This document shows positions 8,383-17,190 of a stretch of DNA of 47,954 nt, in pieces (position 1 is the first letter of the stretch; each line of letters starts with the position of its first letter). The notes beneath the pieces are model-generated. The model was not told the origin of the DNA, ran no database searches, and was given only the letters and a program-made list of their open reading frames with translations. The DNA lies in contig NZ_LNQV01000033.1 of NCBI RefSeq assembly GCF_001515305.1, positions 1-47,954 on the forward strand. Reading direction: 5' to 3'. The translations under genes were made by a program, and so were the position numbers. This stretch comes from Aquitalea pelogenes. GTDB lineage: Bacteria > Pseudomonadota > Gammaproteobacteria > Burkholderiales > Chromobacteriaceae.

Positions 8383-10797
8383 ATGCCCCAACCCGCAGAA
8401 CTCCGCGAAGAAACCACATTGCCCCTGCTCCCGTTGCGGGATGTGGTTGTTTTTCCTCATATGGTCATCCCGCTGTTTGTCGGCAGGGCCAAGTCAATCA
8501 GGGCGCTGGAAAGCGCCATGGACGAAGGCAAGCAGGTGTTGCTGGTAGCCCAGCGCTCTGCCTCCAAGGACGAACCGGAAGCGGATGACCTTTACAGCGT
8601 CGGCACGATTGCCTCGGTGCTGCAAATGCTCAAGCTCCCGGATGGCACGGTTAAAGTGCTGGTCGAGGGCCGTCAGCGCGCGCAAATTTCCCAGGTTGAA
8701 GAAGATGGTGGCTGCTTTGTCGGCACCATCACGCCGCTGGCAGCGGACGGCGAGGACTCTACCGAGTCCGAAGCCATGCGCCGTGCCTTGCTGGCCCAGT
8801 TTGAACAGTACGTCAAACTCAACAAGAAGATTCCGCCGGAAGTCATGACATCCCTGGCGGGGATCGAGCGTGCCGGCCGCATGGCAGATACCATCGTCGC
8901 CCATCTGCCGCTCAAGCTTGAGCAAAAGCAGGAAGTGCTGGAGATGTTTGATGTCCGTGCCCGGCTTGAGCATCTGCTGTCTCAGCTGGAAGGCGAAATC
9001 GACATCCTGCAGGTGGAAAAGCGCATCCGTGGTCGCGTCAAGCGCCAGATGGAAAAGAGTCAGCGCGAGTACTACCTGAACGAGCAGGTCAAGGCCATCC
9101 AGAAAGAACTGGGTGACATGGATGAAGTCAGCGACATCGATGAGCTCGAAAAGAAGATTCGTCTGGCTGGCATGCCAAAAGAAGCCAAGGACAAGGTCAG
9201 TGCCGAGCTTAAAAAGCTCAAGATGATGTCGCCGATGTCAGCGGAAGCGACGGTTGTGCGCAATTACATTGACACCCTGCTTGAGTTGCCCTGGAAGAAA
9301 AAGACCAAGATCAACAAGGATGTGGCCAATGCCGAGGCAGTACTGGATGAGGATCACTTTGGCCTGGAAAAGGTCAAGGAGCGCATTCTGGAGTACCTGG
9401 CAGTGCAGCAGCGTGTCGACAAGCTCAAAGCGCCTATTTTGTGCCTGGTAGGGCCGCCAGGGGTGGGTAAGACCTCTCTGGGTCAGTCCATCGCCCGTGC
9501 GACCAACCGCAAGTTTGTCCGCATGGCACTGGGTGGCGTGCGCGACGAATCCGAGATTCGTGGTCATCGTCGTACCTATATCGGCTCCATGCCGGGCAAG
9601 GTACTGCAGAACATGAGCAAAGTCGGGGTGAAGAACCCGTTGTTCCTGTTGGATGAGGTGGACAAGATGGGAGCTGATTTCCGTGGCGACCCATCATCTG
9701 CCTTGCTGGAAGTACTGGATCCGGAGCAGAATCACTCTTTCGTTGACCATTACGCCGAGGTTGAGTACGACCTGTCTGATGTGATGTTTGTAGCCACTGC
9801 CAATTCGCTGAATATTCCCCATGCCTTGCTGGATCGCATGGAGATCATCCGATTGGCCGGTTACACCGAAGACGAAAAGGTCAATATCGCACTGAAGTAC
9901 CTGGTGCCCAAGCAGATGAAGGCCAATGGCGTGCAAGATGGCGAGCTGGTACTGCAGGAAAGTGCCTTGCGCGACATCGTGCGCTACTACACCCGCGAGG
10001 CGGGTGTCCGTAGTCTGGACCGGGAAATTGCCAAGATTTGCCGCAAGGTGGTCACTAGCACGCTGCTGGGCAAGAACAAGGCAGCCAAGGTGACGGTGAA
10101 TGCGAAGAACCTCGACAAATATCTGGGCGTTCATCGCTTTGATTATGGCGTGGCTGAGCAGGAAAACCGTATTGGTCAGGTGACGGGCCTTGCCTGGACC
10201 GAGGTGGGTGGCGAGTTGCTCACCATCGAAGCAGTATCACTGCCTGGCAAGGGTAATATTGTCCGTACCGGCCAATTGGGTGAGGTGATGCAGGAGTCCA
10301 TCACCGCGGCAATGAGTGTGGTGCGCAGTCGTTCGCGTGCCTTGGGAATCAAACCGGATTTCCATGAAAAGCATGACATGCACATTCATGTGCCGGAAGG
10401 TGCAACACCCAAGGATGGGCCGAGTGCCGGCATTGCCATGACGACTGCAATTGTTTCCGTTCTGGCGGGAATTCCGGTACGCTCTGACGTGGCGATGACG
10501 GGCGAAATCACCTTGCGTGGCGAAGTGCTGCCCATTGGTGGTTTGAAAGAAAAACTGCTGGCTGCGCATCGTGGTGGAATCAAGCATGTGCTGATTCCGC
10601 ATGGCAATGCCAAGGATCTGGTGGATATTCCTGCCAACATCAAGCAGAAGCTGGAGATTCATCCCGTTAAGTGGATCGACGAGGTATTGGCCCTGGCATT
10701 GGAGCGCCAGCCCGAACCCTTGCCTGATGACGCGAAGCCGGACGAGTTGCACCCCGCGCCGGAAGGTGCGGCCGGTGTATCCGTAATGACGCATTAA
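8383..10797 (+). CDS. lon: ATP-dependent endopeptidase Lon
   Basis: Lon is a cytoplasmic AAA+ serine protease that removes misfolded and short-lived regulatory proteins. The 804-residue protein has an N-terminal LON substrate domain ([19 protein letters not shown]). Walker A GPPGVGKT is at residues 357-364, with Walker [11 protein letters not shown] after it. The C-terminal protease domain carries the Ser681 (DGPSAG) and Lys724 (GGLKEK) dyad with the normal 43-residue spacing. ATG 8383 follows AGGTGA closely; the in-frame ATG 8317 would overlap the sigma-32-like promoter and is rejected. It lies between clpX and hupB, as in many proteobacteria. Confidence 0.98.
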   Translation: MPQPAELREETTLPLLPLRDVVVFPHMVIPLFVGRAKSIRALESAMDEGKQVLLVAQRSASKDEPEADDLYSVGTIASVLQMLKLPDGTVKVLVEGRQRAQISQVEEDGGCFVGTITPLAADGEDSTESEAMRRALLAQFEQYVKLNKKIPPEVMTSLAGIERAGRMADTIVAHLPLKLEQKQEVLEMFDVRARLEHLLSQLEGEIDILQVEKRIRGRVKRQMEKSQREYYLNEQVKAIQKELGDMDEVSDIDELEKKIRLAGMPKEAKDKVSAELKKLKMMSPMSAEATVVRNYIDTLLELPWKKKTKINKDVANAEAVLDEDHFGLEKVKERILEYLAVQQRVDKLKAPILCLVGPPGVGKTSLGQSIARATNRKFVRMALGGVRDESEIRGHRRTYIGSMPGKVLQNMSKVGVKNPLFLLDEVDKMGADFRGDPSSALLEVLDPEQNHSFVDHYAEVEYDLSDVMFVATANSLNIPHALLDRMEIIRLAGYTEDEKVNIALKYLVPKQMKANGVQDGELVLQESALRDIVRYYTREAGVRSLDREIAKICRKVVTSTLLGKNKAAKVTVNAKNLDKYLGVHRFDYGVAEQENRIGQVTGLAWTEVGGELLTIEAVSLPGKGNIVRTGQLGEVMQESITAAMSVVRSRSRALGIKPDFHEKHDMHIHVPEGATPKDGPSAGIAMTTAIVSVLAGIPVRSDVAMTGEITLRGEVLPIGGLKEKLLAAHRGGIKHVLIPHGNAKDLVDIPANIKQKLEIHPVKWIDEVLALALERQPEPLPDDAKPDELHPAPEGAAGVSVMTH

Positions 10798-10888
10798 AAA
10801 TCAGTATGTTGCAGCCGTAGTGAAATTACCGGGCCGCTTGTGCTTTCCGGATGACCTTGCCATAAGGCAATATTCCTCTGGAAGCCGC

Positions 10889-10918
10889 TTGACACAAGGA
10901 TTTTGACCTTGCTATAAA
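10889..10918 (+). promoter_or_regulatory. Strong sigma-70 promoter of hupB
   Basis: A perfect TTGACA -35 (10889-10894) lies 18 bp before TATAAA (10913-10918). The -10 is embedded in a perfect inverted repeat, CTTGCT-ATAA-AGCAAG (10908-10923). The hupB start is about 50 nt further on. Confidence 0.75.
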
Positions 10919-10973
10919 GCAAGCGGTTTTTATCCGAATTACGTAGACCGAAGAACGACGAAAGGGGACTTAC

Positions 10974-11242
10974 GTGAACAAGTCTGAACTGATTGATGCA
11001 ATCGCCGCTGAAGCTGATATTTCCAAAGCTGCAGCTGCCAAGCACTGGATGGTATGGTTGCCGCTGTTACCGACGCTCTGAAAAAGGGCGACACCGTGAC
11101 TTTGGTAGGTTTTGGTACTTTCTATGTTGGCGAGCGTGCTGAACGCAGCGGTCGCAACCCGAAAACTGGCGAAACCATCAAGATCCCGGCTGCACGTTCT
11201 CCGAAGTTCCGTGCTGGCAAAGCACTGAAAGACGCGCTATAA
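10974..11242 (+). pseudogene. hupB: DNA-binding protein HU-beta, frameshifted by one base
   Basis: HU is an abundant nucleoid protein that bends DNA as a dimer. The GTG start at 10974 follows AAAGGGG and encodes [22 protein letters not shown]. At about 11042 the sequence reads AAGCACTGG where the family needs AAG-GCA-CTG. One G is therefore missing, and the remainder ([20 protein letters not shown] onward) is in another frame. Restoring the base gives 89 residues, the exact HU length, with the [17 protein letters not shown]-binding arm intact. A sequence error is likelier than loss. lon-hupB linkage is conserved, and it carries its own promoter. Confidence 0.92.
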
Positions 11243-11247
11243 TCTTC

Positions 11248-11281
11248 AACCTTGTCGTTAGCGATAGCGGCAAGGTTTTAT
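11248..11281 (+). terminator. Weak terminator-like hairpin between hupB and tRNA-Val
   Basis: AACCTTG and CAAGGTT pair around a 16-nt loop with some internal pairing, followed by TTTTA. It ends 4 nt before tRNA-Val, so it may be a partial terminator or processing signal; the tRNAs may be transcribed with hupB. Confidence 0.5.
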
Positions 11282-11284
11282 AGC

Positions 11285-11360
11285 GGGCGTTTAGCTCAGT
11301 TGGTAGAGCGTCTGCCTTACAAGCAGAATGTCGGCGGTTCGACTCCGTCAACGCCCACCA
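11285..11360 (+). tRNA. tRNA-Val (UAC)
   Basis: A 76-nt tRNA with anticodon TAC and encoded CCA, identical to the minus-strand copy at 103-178. It lies directly after hupB with no clear promoter of its own. Confidence 0.97.
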
Positions 11361-11366
11361 AAGTTT

Positions 11367-11443
11367 GGAGTGGTAGTTCAGTTGGTTAGAATACCGGCCT
11401 GTCACGCCGGGGGTCGCGGGTTCGAGTCCCGTCCACTCCGCCA
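11367..11443 (+). tRNA. tRNA-Asp (GUC)
   Basis: A 77-nt tRNA with anticodon GTC and encoded CCA, identical to the minus-strand copy at 21-97. It follows tRNA-Val after a 6-nt spacer and is followed by a strong terminator. Confidence 0.97.
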
Positions 11444-11453
11444 GAATCTACAG

Positions 11454-11490
11454 AAAAGGTGAACGTATTCAGTCGTTCACCTTTTTTTTT
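11454..11490 (+). terminator. Strong terminator after the tRNA-Val/tRNA-Asp pair
   Basis: AAAAGGTGAAC and GTTCACCTTTT form a long stem followed by an unbroken run of nine T. It ends only about 30 bp before the ppiD start codon. Confidence 0.88.
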
Positions 11491-11520
11491 ACCAATGGGG
11501 TGGCTTGCGCCGATATCGCC

Positions 11521-13365
11521 ATGTTCGATTTTGTTCAGAATAATAAAATTGCCATTCAAGTCATTCTGGGCGCGGTTGCGCTGACCTTTGTTGGCTTTGG
11601 TGTGGGTAGTTACACCTCTGCCGTGGAAGACCCGTACCTGGTCAAGGTAGGCTCTGCCAAGATTTACAAACGGGATCTCGACCGCCTGCTTGAAGGCCAG
11701 CCTTCCGATGCGGCAACCCGTCAGCAAGCGCTGGAGGACTTGATTCGTCAGGACTTGCTGCTCGCAGCGGCGCAGGACGGTGGAGCAATCGTCAGTCCGG
11801 AGCAATTGCGCAAAGTGATTGCCGGCATTGCCGAGCTGCAGGAAAACGGCCAGTTCAGTGCCACGCGCTATAAAGAATTCCTTGCTGCACGCAATATGTC
11901 ACCCGAGGCTTTTGAAGCCAAAATCAGCCGTGACATCATGCTGCAAAATCAGATCAACAATTTTGCTGGTACTGGTTTTGTATCGCGCAGCGTAGTGGAA
12001 CGCATGGGCGGTTTGATGGCGCAGGAGCGCCAGGTACGCCTGCTGTTGTTGAAACCGGCTGACTTTGCTTCCCAGGTCAAGACCGATGACGCGGCGCTGA
12101 AGGCTTTCTATGATGCCAATGCCAAGCGCTTCCGTACGGCGGAGTCCGTCAAGCTTGATTACGTGTTGCTGTCTCCACAGTCTGTTGCTGCTACCTTGAG
12201 CGTGACGGATGCCGAGGTGAAACAATACTACGAGCAGCACAAGGCGGAACTGGCAGGTGAAGAGCGCCGCGCTTCCCATATCCTGCTGACGGTACCCAAA
12301 GATGCCAAACCGGCAGAGAAGACAAAGATCAAGGCTGAAGCTGAAGCCTTGCTCAAACAGTTGCGCGCCGACCCTGCTAAGTTTGCGGAACTGGCCAAAG
12401 CCAAATCGCAAGACCCTGGTTCAGCTGCCAATGGTGGCGATCTTGGCTTCTTTGCACGTGGAGCCATGGTCAAGCCGTTTGATGATGTGGTGTTCCGTAT
12501 GCAAGCTGGGAAAATCAGTGAGGTGGTGGAAACCGAGTATGGTTACCACATCATCAAGCTTGACGAGATAAAGCAACCTGACTTCGCCGCAGTCAAGGCC
12601 GCAGTGGAGGCCAAGCTGAAACAGCAGAAGGCCGCGGGACAATTGCGCAGCATGGCCGACAAGCTGGCAGAGGTTGCCTATCAGCAAGCAGACTCCCTCA
12701 AGGGTGTGCAAGATGCCCTGAAGTTGCAGATTCAACACTCTGACTGGGTGTCTCGTGACAAGAAATCTGCCGATCCGGTATTGTCCAACGCCAAGTTGCT
12801 GGATGCGGCCTTCAGTGATGATGTGCTGAAGAAAAAGCACAATAGCGAGCCGGTGGATATTGGCGGCGGTAATCTGGTGGTGGTACGTGTGGCTGACCAT
12901 CAGCCTGAGCGTCAGCAAAAGCTGGATGAAGTGCGTGATGTCATCAAGAATGAGCTGATCGCCACTGAAGGCGCCAAGCTTGCAGAAAAACAGGGACAGG
13001 CTCTGTTGGCGCAGCTTAAGGCGGGCAAGGGTGTTGATGGTCAGAAATGGGGCGAACTGCAAACGGTTTCGCGTCGTAACCCTGGCAATATGATTGGGGG
13101 TGATGTGCGTGCGGTATTCTCTGCTGCAACCACCACCCTGCCGGCCTTTGCCGGTAGCAAGCATGATAATGGCGACTATGCGATTTACCAGATTGCCAAT
13201 GTTGCTGCGGGTGCTGCTGTCAATGACGCAGAGCGTACCCAGCTGGCTGGGGCAATGATGCAGATGACTGCGCGCAGTCAATTGGGTAGCTACCTGGAAA
13301 CACTGCGCCAAAAGTACCCCATCAAGATGGGCAAGCAACAGCTGAACGATCAAAGCGAACAGTAA
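11521..13365 (+). CDS. ppiD: SurA N-terminal/parvulin-domain peptidyl-prolyl isomerase, PpiD-like
   Basis: PpiD-type proteins are periplasmic chaperones anchored in the inner membrane near the Sec translocon, helping exported proteins fold. The 614-residue product starts MFDFVQNNKIAIQVILG. A single membrane helix lies near residues 12-30, followed by a SurA-N-like chaperone region. One parvulin domain is at about residues 245-340 (RRASHILLTVPKDAKP, SQDPGSAANGGDLGFFARG, EVVETEYGYHIIKLD). A long C-terminal region follows. ATG 11521 is chosen because the family starts with MFDFVQ; GTG 11500 is possible but unlikely. Position after hupB is conserved. Confidence 0.95.
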   Translation: MFDFVQNNKIAIQVILGAVALTFVGFGVGSYTSAVEDPYLVKVGSAKIYKRDLDRLLEGQPSDAATRQQALEDLIRQDLLLAAAQDGGAIVSPEQLRKVIAGIAELQENGQFSATRYKEFLAARNMSPEAFEAKISRDIMLQNQINNFAGTGFVSRSVVERMGGLMAQERQVRLLLLKPADFASQVKTDDAALKAFYDANAKRFRTAESVKLDYVLLSPQSVAATLSVTDAEVKQYYEQHKAELAGEERRASHILLTVPKDAKPAEKTKIKAEAEALLKQLRADPAKFAELAKAKSQDPGSAANGGDLGFFARGAMVKPFDDVVFRMQAGKISEVVETEYGYHIIKLDEIKQPDFAAVKAAVEAKLKQQKAAGQLRSMADKLAEVAYQQADSLKGVQDALKLQIQHSDWVSRDKKSADPVLSNAKLLDAAFSDDVLKKKHNSEPVDIGGGNLVVVRVADHQPERQQKLDEVRDVIKNELIATEGAKLAEKQGQALLAQLKAGKGVDGQKWGELQTVSRRNPGNMIGGDVRAVFSAATTTLPAFAGSKHDNGDYAIYQIANVAAGAAVNDAERTQLAGAMMQMTARSQLGSYLETLRQKYPIKMGKQQLNDQSEQ

Positions 13366-13410
13366 TATTCTGACGGGCAGGGCCGGTATCCGGTTCTGTC
13401 CCTTGCTTGA

Positions 13411-13454
13411 ATTGCGTTACGCAATAAAAAAAGGGCCGTAAGGCCCTTTGTTTT
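13411..13454. terminator. Bidirectional terminator between ppiD and sodB
   Basis: AAAGGGCC-GTAA-GGCCCTTT forms an 8-bp stem flanked by A-run and T-rich sequence, so it serves both convergent genes. A second small palindrome, ATTGCG-TTA-CGCAAT, sits just upstream at 13411-13425. Confidence 0.85.
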
Positions 13455-13465
13455 ATCCGGGATGC

Positions 13466-14047
13466 TTAAGCCGCAAAATTCTTGGCAGCGAAGTCCCAGT
13501 TTACCAGCTTCCAGAAGCTGTCCAGATAGTTCGGACGGCTATTGCGGTAGTCGATGTAGTAGGCATGCTCCCACACGTCACAGGTCAGGATCGGGGTCTT
13601 GTCGGTGGTCAGCGGAGTGGCGGCATTGCTGGTGGAAACCAGGTCCAGCGAGCCATCGCTATTCTTCACCAGCCATGCCCAGCCGGAGCCGAAGGTGCCA
13701 ACGGCAGTCTGGGTAAAGGCCTTCTTGAACTCCTCGAAGGAGCCCCACTTGGCGTTGATGGCATCAGCCAGCGCGCCAGTCGGTTCGCCGCCAGCATTCG
13801 GAGCCAGGCCAAACCAGTAGAAAGTGTGGTTCCATACCTGAGCGGCATTATTGAAGATGCCACCGGAAGATTTCTTGACGATTTCTTCCAGCGAGGCATT
13901 TTCAAACTCGGTGCCCTTGATCAGGTTGTTCAGGTTGGTGATGTAAGTCTGATGATGCTTGCCGTAGTGGAATTCCAGGGTTTCCTTGGAGATGTGGGGG
14001 GCCAGCGCATCCAGTGCGTAAGGCAGTTCCGGCAGTTTGTGTTCCAT
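13466..14047 (-). CDS. sodB: Superoxide dismutase, iron type
   Basis: SodB converts cytoplasmic superoxide to oxygen and hydrogen peroxide. The 193-residue protein carries all four metal ligands: His27 (FHYGKHH), His74 (WNHTFYW), Asp157 and His161 (DVWEHAYY). Gln70 in AAQVWNH is the residue typical of Fe rather than Mn enzymes. The start is ATG 14047, about 6 nt after AAGGAG; another ATG is immediately upstream at 14050. It is divergent from the flavoprotein gene at 14177 and convergent with ppiD. Confidence 0.97.
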   Translation of the reverse strand: MEHKLPELPYALDALAPHISKETLEFHYGKHHQTYITNLNNLIKGTEFENASLEEIVKKSSGGIFNNAAQVWNHTFYWFGLAPNAGGEPTGALADAINAKWGSFEEFKKAFTQTAVGTFGSGWAWLVKNSDGSLDLVSTSNAATPLTTDKTPILTCDVWEHAYYIDYRNSRPNYLDSFWKLVNWDFAAKNFAA

Positions 14048-14116
14048 CATGCTCTCCTTGTTGAGAATTGGGCTTGCGAAATTGCGAAAGCCGAATCTAG
14101 CGGATAACTGTAACAG

Positions 14117-14140
14117 CAAGTGTACTGGATTCAACACTTG
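14117..14140. promoter_or_regulatory. Inverted repeat in the sodB/flavoprotein divergent promoter region
   Basis: CAAGTGT (14117-14123) and ACACTTG (14134-14140) are perfect inverted arms around 10 bp. On the minus strand the repeat overlaps a possible sodB -35 (TTGAAT) that is followed 16 bp later by TACAGT. It could be an operator; no regulator is assigned. Confidence 0.35.
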
Positions 14141-14176
14141 ATCGCCAATAGTTGACTAAATAAGTAAAGTAAGAAA

Positions 14177-15358
14177 ATGAATAAGTCATTCGACGTCGTG
14201 GTTCTGGGTGCCGGGGCTGCTGGCATGATGTGTGCCGCTATTGCGGGTCAGCGTGGACGCAAGGTGTTGCTGCTGGATCATGCCGAAAAGCTGGCAGAAA
14301 AAATTCGTATTTCCGGTGGTGGTCGCTGTAATTTCACCAACCATGATGCGAAGCCAGAGCGCTATTTATCTGAAAACCCGCATTTTTGTCGCTCGGCACT
14401 GGCACAGTTTGGTCCACAGGATTTTATTGCCATGATTGAACGGCATGGCATTGCTTATCACGAAAAGAAACTGGGGCAGTTGTTTTGTGATGATTCCAGT
14501 CAGCAGGTTATCGATATGCTCGACGCCGAGTGTCAAAAAGGCGGGGTGTTCCGTCAGATGGGCGTTAGCATCAGTACTGTTACCAAAGATGAAACAGGTT
14601 TGTTTGTGCTTGAAACTACCGCAGGTCTCTTCAGTGCGCATGCGCTTGTGGTGGCCACCGGTGGCTTGTCCATCCCGCAAATCGGAGCAACACCGCTAGG
14701 CTACCGTATTGCCGAACAGTTCGGGCTGCCGGTAACAGGGCTGAGTCCGGCCTTGGTGCCGCTGACGTTTCATGTCGAGGATGCCGAGGCCTTTGCGCCG
14801 CTGGCCGGGGTGTCACTGGATGTGGAAGTGCGTGCAGGCAAGGGGCGTTTCCGTGAGCAGATCCTGTTTACTCACAAAGGCTTGTCCGGCCCGGCCATCC
14901 TGCAGATTTCCTCTTACTGGGAACCGGGAATGGATGTGGTGATCAATCTGCTGCCTGATTGTGACGTAGCGACGTTTCTGGAGGAGCGGCAAGGCAGTGA
15001 ACAGCTGTTGAGTAATGCGCTGGCTGAGTTGGGCTGGCCCAAGCGTTTTGCCGAGGCGTGGTTGAGCCGGTTGGGCTTCAATGTCAGGCTGAAGGATTTG
15101 TCGCCCAAAAAGCGGCTGCAACTGGCGGAGCAGATTCAGCATTGGCGCATCAAGCCCAATGGTACCCAGGGCTACAAGAAGGCTGAGGTGACGCGTGGTG
15201 GGGTTTCCACCAAGGCCTTGTCTTCCAAAACCATGGAAGCCAAGGATGTACCAGGTCTGTTTTTTATCGGCGAAGTCGTTGATGTTACCGGCTGGCTGGG
15301 TGGGTACAACTTCCAGTGGGCGTGGTCATCCGGCTATGTGGCCGGCAAAAACTGCTAG
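14177..15358 (+). CDS. YhiN/HI0933-family FAD-dependent oxidoreductase
   Basis: This 393-residue flavoprotein belongs to the HI0933/YhiN family (some databases label it BaiN-like or aminoacetone oxidase family). The N-terminal dinucleotide-binding motif is VVVLGAGAAGMMCA at residues 7-20. The family signature RISGGGRCNFTN follows, with the VVATGGLSIPQIGATP segment mid-protein. The C-terminal GEVVDVTGWLGGYNFQWAWSSG closes the FAD site. The physiological substrate is unknown for most members. It is divergent from sodB and 51 bp upstream of dnaB. Confidence 0.9.
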   Translation: MNKSFDVVVLGAGAAGMMCAAIAGQRGRKVLLLDHAEKLAEKIRISGGGRCNFTNHDAKPERYLSENPHFCRSALAQFGPQDFIAMIERHGIAYHEKKLGQLFCDDSSQQVIDMLDAECQKGGVFRQMGVSISTVTKDETGLFVLETTAGLFSAHALVVATGGLSIPQIGATPLGYRIAEQFGLPVTGLSPALVPLTFHVEDAEAFAPLAGVSLDVEVRAGKGRFREQILFTHKGLSGPAILQISSYWEPGMDVVINLLPDCDVATFLEERQGSEQLLSNALAELGWPKRFAEAWLSRLGFNVRLKDLSPKKRLQLAEQIQHWRIKPNGTQGYKKAEVTRGGVSTKALSSKTMEAKDVPGLFFIGEVVDVTGWLGGYNFQWAWSSGYVAGKNC

Positions 15359-15409
15359 AATTGCCACCTGATCCCGGTTCTTGCCTGTTGCACATTTCAT
15401 TGAGTCTCC

Positions 15410-16819
15410 ATGACCGAACAGTACGAAAATTTTGATGGTGCCATGGCATCCCTGCGCACCCCGCCGCATTCGACCGAAGCCGAACAATCGGTTCTTGGCG
15501 GTTTGATGCTGGATAATGGTGCTTTCGACAAGATTGCTGATGTAGTGTCCGAGGCGGATTTTTACCGCCACGACCACAAGCTGATTTTCAAGCATATTGC
15601 CCGTCTGATTGAGCTGGGCCGTCCCGCCGACGTGGTGACGGTATCCGAGGTGCTGGACAAAAACGCCGAGCTGGCGGATGTGGGCGGTCTGTCTTACCTG
15701 GCAACGCTGGCGCAGAACACGCCATCTGCTGCCAATATCCGTCGCTATGCCGAAATCGTGCGCGAGCGTTCCATCATGCGTCAGCTGGCGGTGGTAGGGG
15801 CGGAGATTGCCGAATCGGCATATGCCCCACAAGGCCGCGATGCTGCCCAGCTGCTGGACGAAGCAGAGGGCAAGGTGTTCCAGATTGCCGAATCCACCGC
15901 CAAGTCAAAGCAGGGCTTTCTGGAAATGCCAGGCCTGTTGAAGGAAGTGGTGGAACGGATTGACATGCTTTATAGCCGGGATAATCCGGACGAAGTGACA
16001 GGTATTCCTACCGGCTTTATCGACCTGGATGCCAAGACATCCGGTCTGCAGCCAGGGGATCTGGTGATTGTGGCTGGACGTCCATCCATGGGTAAAACCG
16101 CGTTCTCGATGAATATTGCCGAGCATGTGGCAGTGGAGGCGCATTTGCCGGTGGCAGTGTTTTCCATGGAAATGGGGGGCGCGCAGCTGGTGATGCGTAT
16201 GCTGGGCTCGGTGGGGCGGCTTGATCAGCATGTATTGCGTACTGGCAAGCTGGGCGATGAAGACTGGCAAAAACTTACTTACGCTATCGGCAAGCTGTCG
16301 GAAGCGCCGATGTATATCGACGAAACCCCGGCACTCACCGCACTGGAACTACGTGCCCGTGCCCGCCGTCTGGCACGTCAGCATGGCGGCAAGCTTGGCT
16401 TGATCGTGATCGACTATTTGCAGCTGATGTCGGGTTCTGGTCGTGGTGATAACCGTACTGCCGAGTTGGGCGAAATTTCTCGTGGCCTTAAGGGCCTGGC
16501 CAAAGAGTTGCAGGTGCCGGTGATTGCGCTGTCGCAGCTGTCGCGTGCGGTGGAGCAGCGTCCCAACAAGCGCCCGATGATGTCTGACTTGCGTGAATCC
16601 GGTGCCATCGAGCAGGATGCTGACATCATCATCTTCATGTATCGCGAAGAGTACTACAACCCGGAAAACGTGGAAGTGAAGGGCATGGCCGAGGCCATTA
16701 TCGGTAAGCACCGTAATGGTCCTACCGGTGCGGTGCGGCTGGCCTTTGTCGGCAAGCACGCCAAATTCGAAAATGCGGCCACGCTGGGTATCAGCGGCTG
16801 GGCGGATAGTGACGGCTAA
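15410..16819 (+). CDS. dnaB: Replicative DNA helicase DnaB
   Basis: DnaB is the hexameric 5'-3' helicase that unwinds DNA at the replication fork. The 469-residue protein has the N-terminal primase-interaction domain (PPHSTEAEQSVLGGLML). A linker is followed by the RecA-like domain with Walker A GRPSMGKT at residues 223-230 and Walker B LIVIDYLQLM. Motif H4 (LSQLSRAVEQRPNKRPMMSD) is intact, and no intein is present. Confidence 0.98.
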   Translation: MTEQYENFDGAMASLRTPPHSTEAEQSVLGGLMLDNGAFDKIADVVSEADFYRHDHKLIFKHIARLIELGRPADVVTVSEVLDKNAELADVGGLSYLATLAQNTPSAANIRRYAEIVRERSIMRQLAVVGAEIAESAYAPQGRDAAQLLDEAEGKVFQIAESTAKSKQGFLEMPGLLKEVVERIDMLYSRDNPDEVTGIPTGFIDLDAKTSGLQPGDLVIVAGRPSMGKTAFSMNIAEHVAVEAHLPVAVFSMEMGGAQLVMRMLGSVGRLDQHVLRTGKLGDEDWQKLTYAIGKLSEAPMYIDETPALTALELRARARRLARQHGGKLGLIVIDYLQLMSGSGRGDNRTAELGEISRGLKGLAKELQVPVIALSQLSRAVEQRPNKRPMMSDLRESGAIEQDADIIIFMYREEYYNPENVEVKGMAEAIIGKHRNGPTGAVRLAFVGKHAKFENAATLGISGWADSDG

Positions 16820-16881
16820 CCCCGCCTGATGATCTGGTTACCGGGTGCGGCAAGTCTGTATCCGTTCACGAAAGGTAGTTC

Positions 16882-17190
16882 ATGAGCTATTTCGACAAAC
16901 ATGTATTTATCTGCTGCAACCAGCGTGCTGCCGGGGAGGATTGCTGCAATAACCATGGTTCCAGTGAGCTACTGGGCTATATGAAGGACCGTGTCAAGGC
17001 GCTGGGGCTGGCGGGTGACGGCAAGATCCGTATCAATAAGGCGGGCTGTCTGGGGCGTTGTGATGATGGGCCGGTGATGGTGGTTTATCCGCAAGAGACC
17101 TGGTACACCTTTGTCGATCGTGAGGACATTGACGAAATCATCGATGAGCACATGGTAGCTGGTCGTGTTGTTGAAAGGTTGAAGATCTGA
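16882..17190 (+). CDS. Thioredoxin-fold [2Fe-2S] ferredoxin
   Basis: This 102-residue protein resembles thioredoxin-like [2Fe-2S] ferredoxins (related to Aquifex Fd4 and NuoE). Likely ligands are Cys11 or Cys12, Cys21 or Cys22, Cys56 and Cys60 (AGCLGRCDDGP). The remainder fits the family (PVMVVYPQETWYTFV). The electron partner is unknown. Its stop overlaps the start of the next gene (TGATG), implying translational coupling to a hydrolase. It lies 62 bp after dnaB. Confidence 0.9.
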   Translation: MSYFDKHVFICCNQRAAGEDCCNNHGSSELLGYMKDRVKALGLAGDGKIRINKAGCLGRCDDGPVMVVYPQETWYTFVDREDIDEIIDEHMVAGRVVERLKI

